Source: Marinomonas algarum
GTDB lineage: Bacteria; Pseudomonadota; Gammaproteobacteria; Pseudomonadales; Marinomonadaceae
Assembly: GCF_020532605.1 (NCBI RefSeq)
Contig: NZ_JAJATW010000003.1
Span: forward strand, 62,001-126,000
Direction of reading: 5' to 3'
DNA length: 64,000 nt
Below are positions 38,200-48,011 of the stretch, in pieces. The position numbers and the translations under genes are program-made. The notes under the pieces were generated by a model. The model was not told the DNA's origin. It saw only the letters and a list, made by a program, of their open reading frames with translations, and searched no databases. Numbering within the stretch: the first letter of the stretch is position 1; each line of letters starts with the position of its first letter.

Positions 38200-39150
38200 T
38201 TACTGGTCGGCTTGCTGCTGTAGCCACATACCGATTGACAGCATAATAAGGCCGATGTCTTTTATGCTGGCCAGTTGCGCGAGTGTGCTTGTCTCTTCCT
38301 CAAGAAGGTAAGAGGCAACTGTGTCATCTAGCTGAACCAAGCTCTGTGCTAAGTCATCCGGTAAATACCCCTTTAGTTGCATCATAGAATGACGCCACGG
38401 CTGGGACAACACCTCATCTTGCATGAAATGCATGGCTTCCCAGTACACCAAACCAACTTCATACCAATAAGCCGCCAACACCGCATCTGACGCCGAGGCA
38501 AGTGGTTTGGGGGGAAATTCAATCTGACCATACTTAAGACGAACGCCCTTTTGCGCTTTGGAAACCACACTGACTTGAACAGGCACCTGTTCCGCCAGTT
38601 GTACGGCAAACTGGTACAGTCCCATCTCGTCGCCTGATTTTAATTCTAACTCTAATTCGCAAATACGATCATTACCGTACGAAGAGGTGACGGAACCTTG
38701 ATCGCATACCACCTCCATCGCAGTCGCTGGCAAACGGATGTTCCACACTTGGCGCTCAAAATCGGTTCGATATACCTCCACCAACGCATCCTGCCAGGCC
38801 AACGCTTGTAAAGACTCTGGCAAGGGCACTTCGCTTAGCAAAGACAAATCCAGCGCATCGCTCGGCACTGTCCATTCCCACTCACCACGAGCGTGCATGC
38901 CCACTCGATTACTGCCGCGAGTTTTCACTGTTTGGATAAACTGACCGTTTACCGCTCGAATACGCATGGCCATACCCGCTTCCATCAATGTCGCTTCTTC
39001 GGTATCAAAATAGGCATTCATAAGAGACAGGGTCGGTAGCCGAGCTTGATCTGAAGAGACTTCCCGTTGGCACCATTGATCGAGAAACGCACAGGCAGAC
39101 GCCACGTGCTCTGGTTGGATCATTAATTTAAGTTCAAGCTCAGTGGCCAT
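38200..39150 (-). CDS. CYTH-domain inorganic triphosphatase, YgiF-like
   Basis: This 316-residue protein begins MATELELKLMI, giving the ExExK metal/triphosphate motif that defines the CYTH tunnel fold; the fold continues to about residue 205 with YFDTEEATL, AMRIRAVNG and the acidic ICELELELKSG. The remaining about 100 helical residues resemble a shortened CHAD-like domain. The E. coli homologue YgiF hydrolyses inorganic tripolyphosphate and also lies next to glnE. The C-terminal domain is shorter than in YgiF (433 residues). It is divergent from argA. Confidence 0.85.
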   Translation of the reverse strand: MATELELKLMIQPEHVASACAFLDQWCQREVSSDQARLPTLSLMNAYFDTEEATLMEAGMAMRIRAVNGQFIQTVKTRGSNRVGMHARGEWEWTVPSDALDLSLLSEVPLPESLQALAWQDALVEVYRTDFERQVWNIRLPATAMEVVCDQGSVTSSYGNDRICELELELKSGDEMGLYQFAVQLAEQVPVQVSVVSKAQKGVRLKYGQIEFPPKPLASASDAVLAAYWYEVGLVYWEAMHFMQDEVLSQPWRHSMMQLKGYLPDDLAQSLVQLDDTVASYLLEEETSTLAQLASIKDIGLIMLSIGMWLQQQADQ

Positions 39151-39467
39151 AATTTAGGAACCTTTTAAAACCCTACAAATAAGGGAAATCAACAGAAAAA
39201 AGAAAGCGCGCAAGTGTAACAGATGCTCGTCAGACTCCTTAATATTAGACCAAGCAAATGCAGGATGACAAAAAAGTGCCCTCCATGCCCATCAATTAAC
39301 CATACAAACCCGACTAAATCCTTGCTTTACTGGGGTTCGGCATTTTTATCGCCCAGCAGAATCGGATATCATTAGTTTATACAAGGCATTGGTTGAAGGG
39401 GTTTATACCGTGACACCCTCTTTTCATCATGCGGATAACCTGACCAACCCAATAAATGAGGAATAGC
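39151..39467. other. Divergent promoter region between the CYTH gene and argA
   Basis: This 317-base stretch contains no convincing gene. TTGCTT (about 39323) with TTTATC 17 bases later is a possible promoter toward argA. I could not identify an ARG box with confidence. Confidence 0.35.
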
Positions 39468-40778
39468 GTGCCAGAAGAATTTAACCATGTGGATTGGTTC
39501 CGCCATTCTTCCCCTTACATTAATGCCCACAGGGGAAAAACGTTTGTTATTTTGATTCCCGGTGAAGCCATTGAATGCGCGCATTTTTCAAGCATCATTC
39601 ATGACTTGGCGCTGTTGGATTCATTAGGCATTCGTCTTGTGCTTGTCCAAGGCGCCCGTCCACAAATCAGCCGAATTTTATCTGATCGACGCCTTCCCAG
39701 CCGAGTCGAAGACGATTACCGCGTCACCCCTCAAGATCAACTGATGGACGTTATTCAAGCCTCAGCGGCGGTGCGTGTGCAGCTTGAAGCTCGGCTCTCT
39801 ATGGGGTTGTCTAATACCCCTATGGACGGCGCACGTTTGAAAGTGTGCAGCGGCAACTATGTTATTGCTCGGCCTTTAGGAGTGGTGGATGGCATTGATT
39901 ATGGCCACACAGGGGAAGTGCGTCGCATTGATAGTGAGGCGATTTTTCGATTACTCGAAGACGATAACATGGTGCTGCTCCCCCATCTCGGCTTTTCCCC
40001 AACGGGTGAGGTTTTCAATTTGAAAAGCGAAGACGTGGCCACCCAGGCGGCCATTCAATTAAAAGCCGATAAGTTGATCATTTACGCCGACGAAGCAGGT
40101 GTGTTTGATGCGTCAGGTCACCTGTATTCGGAGCTTTTAACAAAAGACGCAGACGCCATACTAAAAGCCCGCTCTTTGTCGAGCATCACCCATGCGGCAT
40201 TAGAAGCCTGTGTGCAAGCAGTACGAAGCGGCGTACCCAGAGCGCACCTGATCTCTTACCACGTCAACGGTGGCCTACTTCAAGAACTGTTCACCCGTGA
40301 AGGTTCTGGCACCATGATAGACGAAGACAGCTACGAGCAACTTCGTCCCGCTCATATTGACGACGTAGGCGGCATGATGGCCTTGCTGTCACCGCTAGAA
40401 GAAAAAGGCATCTTAGTCAGACGTTCCCGCGAGCTGTTGGAAAATGAAATCGACCGTTTTATTGTGATCGAACGGGATGGGGCCATTGTTGCCTGTGCGG
40501 CACTGTATCCTTTCGAACAAGAGTATGCAGGGGAACTTGCGTGTTTAGCCGTGTCTCCTGACTATCGAGGCTCAAATCGTGGCGAACGCTTGTTAAAAGG
40601 CATCGAACAATCCGCTAAAAAACAAAACCTCTCAACCCTGTTTCTGTTGACTACCCGTACTGCCCATTGGTTTATGGAGCGGGGCTTTAAAGCCACCACG
40701 CTGGACAGTTTGCCAACCAAAAAACAAGCGCTTTACAACTACCAGCGCAATTCAAAAATCTTCTCAAAAATGCTGTAA
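39468..40778 (+). CDS. argA: N-acetylglutamate synthase
   Basis: This 436-residue enzyme makes N-acetylglutamate, the first step of arginine synthesis, and is normally feedback-inhibited by arginine. An amino-acid-kinase domain (about 20-275: HRGKTFVILIPGEAIE, LGIRLVLVQGARPQI, LSMGLSNTPMDGA) carries the arginine site. A GNAT acetyltransferase domain follows (about 290-430: CLAVSPDYRGSNRGERLL, TTRTAHWFMERGF, YNYQRNSK). The GTG at 39468 is preferred because GAGG lies 8 bases upstream. The in-frame ATG at 39456 overlaps that ribosome-binding site. It stands alone, ended by a strong terminator. Confidence 0.94.
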   Translation: MPEEFNHVDWFRHSSPYINAHRGKTFVILIPGEAIECAHFSSIIHDLALLDSLGIRLVLVQGARPQISRILSDRRLPSRVEDDYRVTPQDQLMDVIQASAAVRVQLEARLSMGLSNTPMDGARLKVCSGNYVIARPLGVVDGIDYGHTGEVRRIDSEAIFRLLEDDNMVLLPHLGFSPTGEVFNLKSEDVATQAAIQLKADKLIIYADEAGVFDASGHLYSELLTKDADAILKARSLSSITHAALEACVQAVRSGVPRAHLISYHVNGGLLQELFTREGSGTMIDEDSYEQLRPAHIDDVGGMMALLSPLEEKGILVRRSRELLENEIDRFIVIERDGAIVACAALYPFEQEYAGELACLAVSPDYRGSNRGERLLKGIEQSAKKQNLSTLFLLTTRTAHWFMERGFKATTLDSLPTKKQALYNYQRNSKIFSKML

Positions 40779-40821
40779 CTCAACGTATTGTTTAAAATAT
40801 TAAAAAGCCCATTCATGACAT

Positions 40822-40849
40822 AAAAAAGGCGACTCAAGCGTCGCCTTTT
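40822..40849. terminator. Bidirectional terminator between argA and mucD
   Basis: AAAAGGCGAC pairs with GTCGCCTTTT (10 bp) around a 6-base loop, with A and T runs on both sides. It separates the convergent argA and sigma-E operons. Confidence 0.9.
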
Positions 40850-40877
40850 CATCTTATTTCCACGTTATCTAATGTGC

Positions 40878-42281
40878 TTATTCAACAATCTTAAATGGAA
40901 TAAACATAGGATAACCTTGACGTATAACGCGCATCGGGACGGAGCGATTGTTAGGGATGGCTTTCGCAATACTGCTAAAGTCCGCCACACTGTCAATGCG
41001 TTTACCGTTTAACATGGTAATCACGTCGCCTTGTTGCAAACCATTACGTGCAGCGGTACCGCCCAGAACTTGCTCGATTACCACGCCACTGTCGATGTCA
41101 AATTTTTGTGCGGTGTCAGCCGGTAGCTCACCCACAATCATGCCAAGACGATTTTGGTCTTGTTGTGTCTGCGCTAACGCGTTTGGATCATTAGGACGAC
41201 CTTCTAATGTGACAACGATGGTTTGCTCTTTACCGTCGCGGTACACTCTCGCTTTTACCTCATCGCCTGCTTTCATTTGACCAACGATATAAGGCAATTC
41301 ACCCGAATGAACAATCTGATCGCCATTAAACGAGAGAATAATATCGCCTGATCTCAATCCCGCTTTTTCAGCCGGTGAATCGGGGATCACACGACTAATA
41401 AGTGCCCCATTGGAACGATCTAAACCAAAAGACTCGGCCAACTCATTGTCAACGTCTTGAATTAATACCCCCAACCAAGCTCTGGATACCTTACCATCGC
41501 TTTTGAGCTGTTCAACAACGGACATAGCCACCTCGGAAGGAATCGCAAAAGAGACCCCCATAAAACCACCGGAGCGTGTGTAAATCTGTGAATTAATGCC
41601 CACCACTTCGCCATCTAGATTGAACAAAGGCCCTCCTGAATTACCAGGGTTAATGGCAACGTCCGTTTGAATAAAAGGCACATAATTATCAGAAGGCAAG
41701 TTTCGCCCAGTCGCACTCACGATGCCCGCGGTGACCGTATAATCAAAACCGAACGGCGAACCGATGGCCAATACCCATTGACCCGGTTTGAGCTTGTCAG
41801 AATCCCCCATTGTCACAATGGGCAAATTATCAGCGTCAATTTTCAGCAGGGCAAGGTCGGTTCTTGGGTCGGTTCCCACCAGCTCAGCAAGATATTCACG
41901 TCGATCATTAAGACGCACATGAATAATATCCGCACCATCAATCACATGGTTGTTCGTGAGCACATAACCATCACGAGATATGATAAAGCCCGACCCTAGC
42001 GAGCTGCGTTGCTGTTGTTGAGGTGCTTGTTTGCCAAAAGGCTGTTGGCCAAAGAAATGTTTGAAAAACTCGTTGAGTTCTTCACTGTTTGGTCCTAACG
42101 ATTGCCCCCGTTGAGCTGTTTGCGGAGTCACCGCTTGTTCTGTACTGATGTTCACAACCGCGGGAGAGGCCTCTTCTACTAACTCGGTAAAGTCAGGCAA
42201 AGAAGCGGCGTGGGAAAGCATCGAGGTCACCATAAAGGTACTGACAACCACTAAGCTAAGGCGTTTAAGCAGTCTGTTCAT
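40878..42281 (-). CDS. mucD: Periplasmic serine protease MucD/DegP
   Basis: This 467-residue HtrA-family protease-chaperone degrades misfolded envelope proteins. It has a signal peptide ending SHAAS. The catalytic triad is His112 (NNHVIDGAD), Asp142 (DPRTDLALLK) and Ser215 (GNSGGPLF), followed by two PDZ domains (about 260-360 and 375-465: GLRSGDIILSFNG, GLQQGDVITMLNG). A Q-rich loop (about 80-93) replaces the longer DegP LA loop. It is the last gene of the rpoE-rseA-rseB-rseC-mucD operon, the order known as algU-mucABCD in Pseudomonas. A 75-base gap after rseC may hold a secondary promoter. Confidence 0.95.
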   Translation of the reverse strand: MNRLLKRLSLVVVSTFMVTSMLSHAASLPDFTELVEEASPAVVNISTEQAVTPQTAQRGQSLGPNSEELNEFFKHFFGQQPFGKQAPQQQQRSSLGSGFIISRDGYVLTNNHVIDGADIIHVRLNDRREYLAELVGTDPRTDLALLKIDADNLPIVTMGDSDKLKPGQWVLAIGSPFGFDYTVTAGIVSATGRNLPSDNYVPFIQTDVAINPGNSGGPLFNLDGEVVGINSQIYTRSGGFMGVSFAIPSEVAMSVVEQLKSDGKVSRAWLGVLIQDVDNELAESFGLDRSNGALISRVIPDSPAEKAGLRSGDIILSFNGDQIVHSGELPYIVGQMKAGDEVKARVYRDGKEQTIVVTLEGRPNDPNALAQTQQDQNRLGMIVGELPADTAQKFDIDSGVVIEQVLGGTAARNGLQQGDVITMLNGKRIDSVADFSSIAKAIPNNRSVPMRVIRQGYPMFIPFKIVE

Positions 42282-42356
42282 TCATACGTCTCCTTAAGAC
42301 ATAACACATTGATCACAGTGCCAAATGAAGAAGGCGTTAGCTCATTGGATTGACCC

Positions 42357-42836
42357 TTAGGGCGTTACAACCAATGGAATGCGGTGGTGACCTTTTTCAT
42401 GATCAAGCGAAGCAATTTTTACAATTTTAGGATAATAGTCCAAGTTATGGCTTTCTTGGATGGATTTTTTTCTAGCAAAAAACAGCCCAATAAGAAAACC
42501 TAATACAGAAAACACCACGGCGATACCTGACGAACCTCCCCACAGAGAAGGCAATACAGCACCGACGACTAAACCCAACAGCGGCACCATGTACATCCAA
42601 ATAGACGCCTGCAATAACGAATCCTCTGGAATCCCTATCACAACGTCTTGACCGACTTTCACTGATAAAGGGTCAATGGCTTTCATACGCATGCGATTGG
42701 CCGAAGAGACTTGTGCAATGGCATGATGACCACATCCGTGCCGAGCACGACAAGCCGTACAACTGCTCGTGCGAATGGTTTCCACCTCAGCAAAACCGTC
42801 TTCTACGGACAACACTCTTCCGGTTTCTTCAATCAT
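42357..42836 (-). CDS. rseC: RseC/MucC, sigma-E operon membrane protein
   Basis: This 159-residue RseC_MucC protein is an inner-membrane positive modulator linked to sigma-E and also to redox complexes in some species. An N-terminal cysteine cluster (SSCTACRARHGCGHH) probably binds a metal or iron-sulfur centre. Two transmembrane helices follow (MYMVPLLGLVVGAVLPSLW and IAVVFSVLGFLIGLFFA). Six bases separate it from rseB. Confidence 0.9.
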   Translation of the reverse strand: MIEETGRVLSVEDGFAEVETIRTSSCTACRARHGCGHHAIAQVSSANRMRMKAIDPLSVKVGQDVVIGIPEDSLLQASIWMYMVPLLGLVVGAVLPSLWGGSSGIAVVFSVLGFLIGLFFARKKSIQESHNLDYYPKIVKIASLDHEKGHHRIPLVVTP

Positions 42837-42842
42837 CTTGCC

Positions 42843-43814
42843 TTAATCCATTTGAACTTTCGGCGAAAACCCCGCCATCAGTTTCTCAATAGTCTGTTTT
42901 GGCACTTCCCCTACCAAAGTTAATAGGTATAACGCCTCTTCCACCTTGATGCTGCACTCGCCAGCCATGGTCGCCCCTATGTTTAAAATAGACACACCTG
43001 CTGCACGCTCAGTGGGTCTAATAAAAACCGAGACGGTGGTCATGCCATCAGACAACAGCAACATACTGGTGCCACTCTCTAGAGAACGCGCTTCTGGCCA
43101 AACTAATGAAAAGCCTTCTGGTAACCAGTCAAATTGCCATGGGTTTTTCACTTGCTCAGACTGGGTTTCAACCATGGGTTCTGAGTATGAATCTTTTTTG
43201 GGGACAAAGTCTTCATGTTTCAAGTCAGGGGAAAAATCAACCGAAGTGAATTGAATACGTTCTAGCAACTGGTTATCCGCACCGATCATATCGTGTTTAA
43301 GAAGAAAATGGTTCTGCTTGTCTAGCCAAAATTGGTGCCCGTAACGGTAAGCATCTTTAGGGGTTAGTTTAATGGCAACCGTCTCTCGACCCGCAATACG
43401 ACTGGCTTGACGGTTAACTTGCATATCATAGCCTTTTAGTAAGCGATCACTTTCAAGGTTTTTGAAACGCTTAAAAAGTGGGGTCAAAGGCGTACGCCTG
43501 TTCGCGACATGCGCATTGGGATAAACGGAAACTATCTTGTCTTCGATGCGCAATATTTCCACTTTGTCGCCATCTAAATCCACCAAGCTTTCATATTCTA
43601 TGCCGGCCATTGAGTCATGACGCACGCGCATACTGTTCATATTGGTCGCTTCTGAATGAACAAAAACGCCATCGTAGCTCAAAGCCGCAAACGACTGTGT
43701 CATGTTTCTCAGTAAATTCAACGCTTCTGTTTCTGTGGTCTCAGCCATCGCCGTACTGGAGCTTGCAAGACACACCATCATAAGGAAAAGACGCAATGGC
43801 AAAGTTATCTTCAT
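42843..43814 (-). CDS. rseB: RseB/MucB, periplasmic regulator of sigma-E
   Basis: This 323-residue periplasmic protein binds RseA and shields it from DegS, releasing it when it senses mislocalised lipoproteins or LPS intermediates. It has a signal peptide (MKITLPLRLFLMMVCLASSSTAMA), an N-terminal LolA-like large domain (NLLRNMTQSFAALSYDGVFVH) and a smaller C-terminal MucB_RseB_C domain from about residue 215 (WLPEGFSLV, SVFIRPT). Three bases separate it from rseA. Confidence 0.93.
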   Translation of the reverse strand: MKITLPLRLFLMMVCLASSSTAMAETTETEALNLLRNMTQSFAALSYDGVFVHSEATNMNSMRVRHDSMAGIEYESLVDLDGDKVEILRIEDKIVSVYPNAHVANRRTPLTPLFKRFKNLESDRLLKGYDMQVNRQASRIAGRETVAIKLTPKDAYRYGHQFWLDKQNHFLLKHDMIGADNQLLERIQFTSVDFSPDLKHEDFVPKKDSYSEPMVETQSEQVKNPWQFDWLPEGFSLVWPEARSLESGTSMLLLSDGMTTVSVFIRPTERAAGVSILNIGATMAGECSIKVEEALYLLTLVGEVPKQTIEKLMAGFSPKVQMD

Positions 43815-43817
43815 AAA

Positions 43818-44456
43818 TCACTCTTTAATTGGGTAACTAACAACTCTGGCCATGGGAATCATCCCTTGACCCACGGTCATAGCGGCCTGCTCAGCATGCT
43901 GTCGAAGGTACAATTGCAACCTCACGTTATCAACTTGCAAGGCATCGTTTTCAAATTCGGCTAACGGCGTCAGCATCCGGTTATTCATTGAGGAATGCAC
44001 ATCCGCAATCATATGAGAGGTCGGAATCTCTGGCGTCACAAATTGATTGCTACCCAAAATCACCACGAACGCCACACTGGCAGCGACAGCCATACCAGAA
44101 AAAAGCTTGCGCCATGGTAAAGCAACCACCTTGTGGTTCTTCACGGCATCTTGTTTTACTGTGTCGGCTTGTGTCGCTTGTGTCGCCACAGCGTGTAGTG
44201 GCGTGACCGATTCGTCAGCCTCAATGCCGGCACGCACTCGTGACATTAAGCTGTCATTGAGACCGGTGGCTATCCTGTCGTCTTTGTGCAACACCTGTTG
44301 CACCAAATGATAACTTTCCAGCTGGGCGCTCAGTGTCGCCGGATCTTGCTCCAGCAAGTAAGCAATATCTTGCTCTGTCGCTTCTCCATCGAGCATGGCC
44401 GACAAACTGCAACGTGTTTCAACGGCACGGTCATTGCCCGTACTAAACTCTGACAT
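43818..44456 (-). CDS. rseA: Anti-sigma-E factor RseA/MucA
   Basis: This 212-residue single-span inner-membrane anti-sigma factor holds sigma-E inactive. The N-terminal cytoplasmic domain (CSLSAMLDGEATEQDIAYLLEQ) is the RseA_N/MucA sigma-binding fold. One transmembrane helix follows (FSGMAVAASVAFVVILGSN, about residues 118-136), then a periplasmic tail bound by RseB. The C-terminus ARVVSYPIKE fits a site 1 protease context, but I cannot place the cleavage point. The ATG at 44456 is chosen because GGAGGAGAG precedes it. A longer frame runs back into rpoE. Confidence 0.9.
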   Translation of the reverse strand: MSEFSTGNDRAVETRCSLSAMLDGEATEQDIAYLLEQDPATLSAQLESYHLVQQVLHKDDRIATGLNDSLMSRVRAGIEADESVTPLHAVATQATQADTVKQDAVKNHKVVALPWRKLFSGMAVAASVAFVVILGSNQFVTPEIPTSHMIADVHSSMNNRMLTPLAEFENDALQVDNVRLQLYLRQHAEQAAMTVGQGMIPMARVVSYPIKE

Positions 44457-44458
44457 GG

Positions 44459-45046
44459 CTACTCTCCTCCGTCCATTAACGGACGTATGTGTTTTTCCAC
44501 TGCCTCTCGGCCACGAAAAATACGTGATCGAACCGTCCCGACCGGACAATCCATGATCAGCGAAATATCTTCATAGCTTAGGCCATCAAATTCCCTCAGA
44601 GTCAGTGCACTGCGCAACTCTTCAGGCAAATTTTTGATGGCTTCGTGTATCGCCTTTTCAAGACGTTCGCTGTTTAGTTTGGCTTCCGGTGTATCTATAT
44701 TAGTCAGTGATTCGTACACGTTAAAAACGTCTTCATTATCCAACTCCACATCAGATTCTGGGGGACGCCGAGAGCGACTCACAAGGTAATTTTTTGCCGT
44801 GTTTACCGCAATGCGATACAACCAAGTATAAAAAGCGCTTTCGCCTCGAAAGCTGCCTATCGCACGGTACGCTTTAATAAAGCTGTCTTGTGCGACGTCT
44901 AGCACTTCGCTTCTGTCTTGTATGTAACGCCCGATTAAACCGATAACCTTGTATTGATATTTGACAACCAGCAAATCGAATGCCCGTTTATCGCCCTGCT
45001 GTACTTTTTCAACTAACGCCTGATCGGAAGACGTTTCGTGCTGCAT
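44459..45046 (-). CDS. rpoE: RNA polymerase sigma-E factor (RpoE/AlgU)
   Basis: This 195-residue ECF sigma factor directs the envelope stress response. Region 2 holds DLLVVKYQYKVIGLIGRYI and DVAQDSFIKAYRAIGSFRGESAFYTWLYRIA; region 4 has TLREFDGLSYEDISLIMDCPVGTVRSRIFRGREA. The ATG at 45046 follows GAGG. A longer frame upstream overlaps the promoter. It is first in the rpoE-rseA-rseB-rseC-mucD operon and divergent from nadB, the same neighbour as in E. coli. A sigma-E-like promoter lies just upstream, suggesting autoregulation. Confidence 0.96.
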   Translation of the reverse strand: MQHETSSDQALVEKVQQGDKRAFDLLVVKYQYKVIGLIGRYIQDRSEVLDVAQDSFIKAYRAIGSFRGESAFYTWLYRIAVNTAKNYLVSRSRRPPESDVELDNEDVFNVYESLTNIDTPEAKLNSERLEKAIHEAIKNLPEELRSALTLREFDGLSYEDISLIMDCPVGTVRSRIFRGREAVEKHIRPLMDGGE

Positions 45047-45097
45047 AGGCACCTCATATAAAAACCTTGTTCGCATGCGCCTTTGCTTTATAAAAAA

Positions 45098-45125
45098 GAA
45101 GACAGCATCCACTTCAACGAGTTCC
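45098..45125 (-). promoter_or_regulatory. Candidate sigma-E autoregulatory promoter of rpoE
   Basis: On the minus strand GGAACTC (-35) is followed after 15 bases by GTCTTC (-10). This is close to the sigma-E consensus GGAACTT-N15-GTCTNA and would start transcription about 45 bases before the rpoE ATG. The rest of the 335-base rpoE-nadB gap (45047-45381) is AT-rich, with no gene seen. Confidence 0.55.
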
Positions 45126-45381
45126 CACTTATAAATCTAAGCGGTTACTCGCAATAACCCTAACGCTCACATTTGGCGTATTTTTATGGTGACCTACTCC
45201 TACGCGGACTTCCTTCTGTCACGCCCTACTCAAACGCATTTTATCCTATAAAAAGGCCTTGAACGCCCTACTTTAAAAATGGAAAATTCAATGAATATTC
45301 AAAAGGTCGGTACAGAAAGTATTCACTATTAACTAACAACAATAGTAACATTAATTTTTCAGTCATAATTAGATCAATACT

Positions 45382-46971
45382 ATGAGCCGACATTATAAGC
45401 ACGACATCGTTATTATTGGCGCGGGTGCCGCAGGGCTAACCTTGGCGCTTGAATTAGCGGATCATCACAGCGTGGCCATTTTAACCAAAGCCGATATACG
45501 CGAAGGATCGACACTGTATGCTCAGGGAGGCGTCGCTGCTGTTTTGTCTGGTACGGACACGGTGGACTCACACATTAGTGATACCATAGACGCCGGTGTC
45601 GAACTTGGTGACCCTGATGCGATCCGTTTTACCGTTGAGCATTCCAAAGAAAGCATCGAGTGGCTTATTGATCAAGGTGTCCCTTTTACCCGTTATGGCG
45701 ATGAAGCAGAGTACCACCTCACCAAGGAAGGCGGACACAGTCATCGACGGATTATCCACAGCGCAGATGCAACGGGTCTGGCCATTTCACAAACACTAAT
45801 CAAAAACGCCACCAGCCATCCCAACATTCACTTTTTTCCTGATCGAGTCGCCATCGATATTATCACCACGGCAAAGCTTGGACTTGCAGGCCCTGATAAA
45901 GCGGTTGGTGTGTACGCCTTAAATCTAAACGATGATGTCGTTGAAGTCTTCCACGGTCAGTTTACTTCCTTAGCCTGCGGTGGCAGTAGCAAGGTGTATC
46001 TTTACACCAGTAACCCAGACACTGCTTCAGGTGATGGCATCGCCATGGCGTGGCGTGCAGGTTGTCGTGTGGGCAACATGGAATTTAATCAATTTCATCC
46101 AACCTGTTTGTACGATGCGAAAGCCAAAACGTTTCTTATTTCTGAAGCCGTACGCGGTGAAGGCGGCCACCTCTTGTTACCAGATGGCACACGCTTTATG
46201 TCGCAGTTTGATAAACGCAAGGAACTGGCGCCAAGAGACATCGTAGCTCGCGCGATTGACCATGAAATGAAGCGTCTTGGGGTTGATCATGTCTTACTGG
46301 ACATTTCCCACAAAGAACCTGATTTTATCAAGGAACATTTTCCCACTATTTATAAGCGCTGCCTCGAATACGGACACGACATGACAAAATCCCCCATTCC
46401 TGTTGTGCCTGCTGCCCACTACACCTGCGGCGGCGTGGTGGTTGATCAACACAGTGCAACCGATGTGGATCATCTCTATGCCATTGGCGAAACTGCCTAT
46501 ACAGGGCTCCATGGTGCAAACCGCTTAGCAAGCAACTCACTGTTAGAATGCATCGTATTTGCGCGCTCTGCGGCACAGCACATTGTTGCAAACAAAGAAA
46601 GTCACCACGACATCGAGATTCCTGATTGGGATGAGAGTCAGGTAACAAATTCCGATGAAGACGTTGTGATTACTCATAATTGGCAAGAGCTGCGCCGTTT
46701 TATGTGGGATTATGTGGGAATCGTAAGAACAGACAAACGCTTGTTACGCGCGAAACACAGGGTAGATTTATTACTCTCTGAAATCCAAGAGTTTTATGCT
46801 AACTACAAAGTCTCAAATGATTTGCTTGAATTACGTAATCTCGCCATGGTCGCTGATTTAATTATCCGCTCAGCCATGTCTCGCAAAGAAAGTCGTGGTT
46901 TGCATTTCACTTTGGACTACCCAGAAAAATTAGAAAACAGTCAACCCACGATCCTCTCACCGATTGATTAG
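45382..46971 (+). CDS. nadB: L-aspartate oxidase
   Basis: This 529-residue flavoprotein oxidises L-aspartate to iminoaspartate, the first step of NAD synthesis. The FAD-binding Rossmann motif [15 protein letters not shown] is at the N-terminus. Other signatures are [31 protein letters not shown] and the late FAD segment [20 protein letters not shown]. Divergent from rpoE as in E. coli. Its stop overlaps the ygfX stop by four bases (TTAG), and no terminator is visible there. Confidence 0.96.
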   Translation: MSRHYKHDIVIIGAGAAGLTLALELADHHSVAILTKADIREGSTLYAQGGVAAVLSGTDTVDSHISDTIDAGVELGDPDAIRFTVEHSKESIEWLIDQGVPFTRYGDEAEYHLTKEGGHSHRRIIHSADATGLAISQTLIKNATSHPNIHFFPDRVAIDIITTAKLGLAGPDKAVGVYALNLNDDVVEVFHGQFTSLACGGSSKVYLYTSNPDTASGDGIAMAWRAGCRVGNMEFNQFHPTCLYDAKAKTFLISEAVRGEGGHLLLPDGTRFMSQFDKRKELAPRDIVARAIDHEMKRLGVDHVLLDISHKEPDFIKEHFPTIYKRCLEYGHDMTKSPIPVVPAAHYTCGGVVVDQHSATDVDHLYAIGETAYTGLHGANRLASNSLLECIVFARSAAQHIVANKESHHDIEIPDWDESQVTNSDEDVVITHNWQELRRFMWDYVGIVRTDKRLLRAKHRVDLLLSEIQEFYANYKVSNDLLELRNLAMVADLIIRSAMSRKESRGLHFTLDYPEKLENSQPTILSPID

Positions 46972-47423
46972 CGGTCAACGTAAGAGGATGTTTTTGCATT
47001 GTCATGGCGACCAAGCAAGATTTGTTGCGCTGCAAAAGACCGCAGCACAGCATACTCTTGCGCACCAAGGCTGTCTCGATAGATAACCTGATAAGCGGGC
47101 CAAACACAATCAACAACGCGAACGGATCGCTTCCGCTTGGCAATCAACTGAATGGCGTTGGCCCGAACAAAAATAAGCGGATCGTACGCCTCGCCCTGAC
47201 ACAGGAAAGCCCCTTGCTCATTCAGCGTAATGTATTTCGCTCGTCGATGAGTATAAATCAGCCCTAAAAGGCTGACGATGACCACACCACATAATAAAAA
47301 TGCCCGCCAAACGGCAGGCATCCAGTAGCCTTGCAATAACACAAGACAAGTCACCAAGACCAACAACCAGACCGCTACGCCCAGTCGCGATGTTTTCAGT
47401 CGACTAGCTTTGAGGCTGAACAC
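46968..47423 (-). CDS. ygfX: YgfX-like inner-membrane protein
   Basis: This 151-residue protein has two close transmembrane helices ([20 protein letters not shown] and [20 protein letters not shown]) and a soluble C-terminal half, the YgfX (CptA) layout. In E. coli, YgfX is reported to interact with FtsZ/MreB and was proposed as the toxin partner of SdhE, though SdhE's flavinylation role has made that pairing doubtful. It overlaps sdhE by 20 bases, so translation is coupled. Confidence 0.75.
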   Translation of the reverse strand: MFSLKASRLKTSRLGVAVWLLVLVTCLVLLQGYWMPAVWRAFLLCGVVIVSLLGLIYTHRRAKYITLNEQGAFLCQGEAYDPLIFVRANAIQLIAKRKRSVRVVDCVWPAYQVIYRDSLGAQEYAVLRSFAAQQILLGRHDNAKTSSYVDR

Positions 47424-47670
47424 GGGTCACTATGATATTCACAATGCGAGCAAGATCGGGGTCTTCAGGCACTTCTTTTTGCATAAACCAAGGGAACATC
47501 TCTTGATCTTCGCGCTTAATCAGCTCGTGGAAACGCGCTTTGTCTTCTTCCTCTAGAGTCAAATACACTTCATCTAGAAAAGGTTCAAGGAGCACATCCA
47601 GCTCCAACATACCACGACGACACTGCCACTTTAGGCGCTTAAAGCTCAATGAATCTGACGTTTCACTCAT
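47404..47670 (-). CDS. sdhE: FAD assembly factor SdhE
   Basis: This 88-residue protein helps attach FAD covalently to SdhA of succinate dehydrogenase. The required RGxxE motif is R19-G20-M21-L22-E23 (CRRGMLELD). The helical bundle segment EEEDKARFHELIKREDQEMFPWF is typical. The ATG at 47670, with AAGGA upstream, is preferred to two earlier in-frame ATGs whose extra residues are not conserved. It is operonic with ygfX. Confidence 0.93.
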   Translation of the reverse strand: MSETSDSLSFKRLKWQCRRGMLELDVLLEPFLDEVYLTLEEEDKARFHELIKREDQEMFPWFMQKEVPEDPDLARIVNIIVTRVQPQS

Positions 47671-48011
47671 TATTTTATCCTTCGTAGAATTTTTCGACAT
47701 TATAGCCACTTTAACGAAAAAAAAGGAAATTGCGATCAGTGCCCTATGATATTTGTATTTCTCTATGACATTTGTCAAAGAAATCCTTTACTGACAAAGA
47801 GATACCGAAGAAACCACTTCCCCAATGAATATTATATTGACTGTTTTGCGTTTTAAAAATCAAAAATGAAACAAAATAGTACTAATATTGCCTATTTATG
47901 TATTAACCAGTCAATTACGACATAGTCTATATTGATCAACAATTGATACCGCGTTATCAAGAACCTAGGTACCACTATAAAAACAAAGACACTCCAAAAT
48001 GGGGAAAACCT
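47671..48011. promoter_or_regulatory. Divergent promoter region, sdhE and polyol operon
   Basis: This 341-base AT-rich region has no gene. It must hold promoters for sdhE (minus) and the polyol operon (plus). A TTGATCAA palindrome at 47932-47939 lies about 70 bases before the first polyol gene. AraC-regulator sites are expected here but cannot be delimited by eye. Confidence 0.4.

Noticed and set aside
46968-47670. Toxin-antitoxin pair (ygfX/sdhE)
   Set aside because: SdhE has the RGxxE flavinylation motif and the pair is the standard chromosomal sdhE-ygfX unit; a toxin role is not supported by this sequence.
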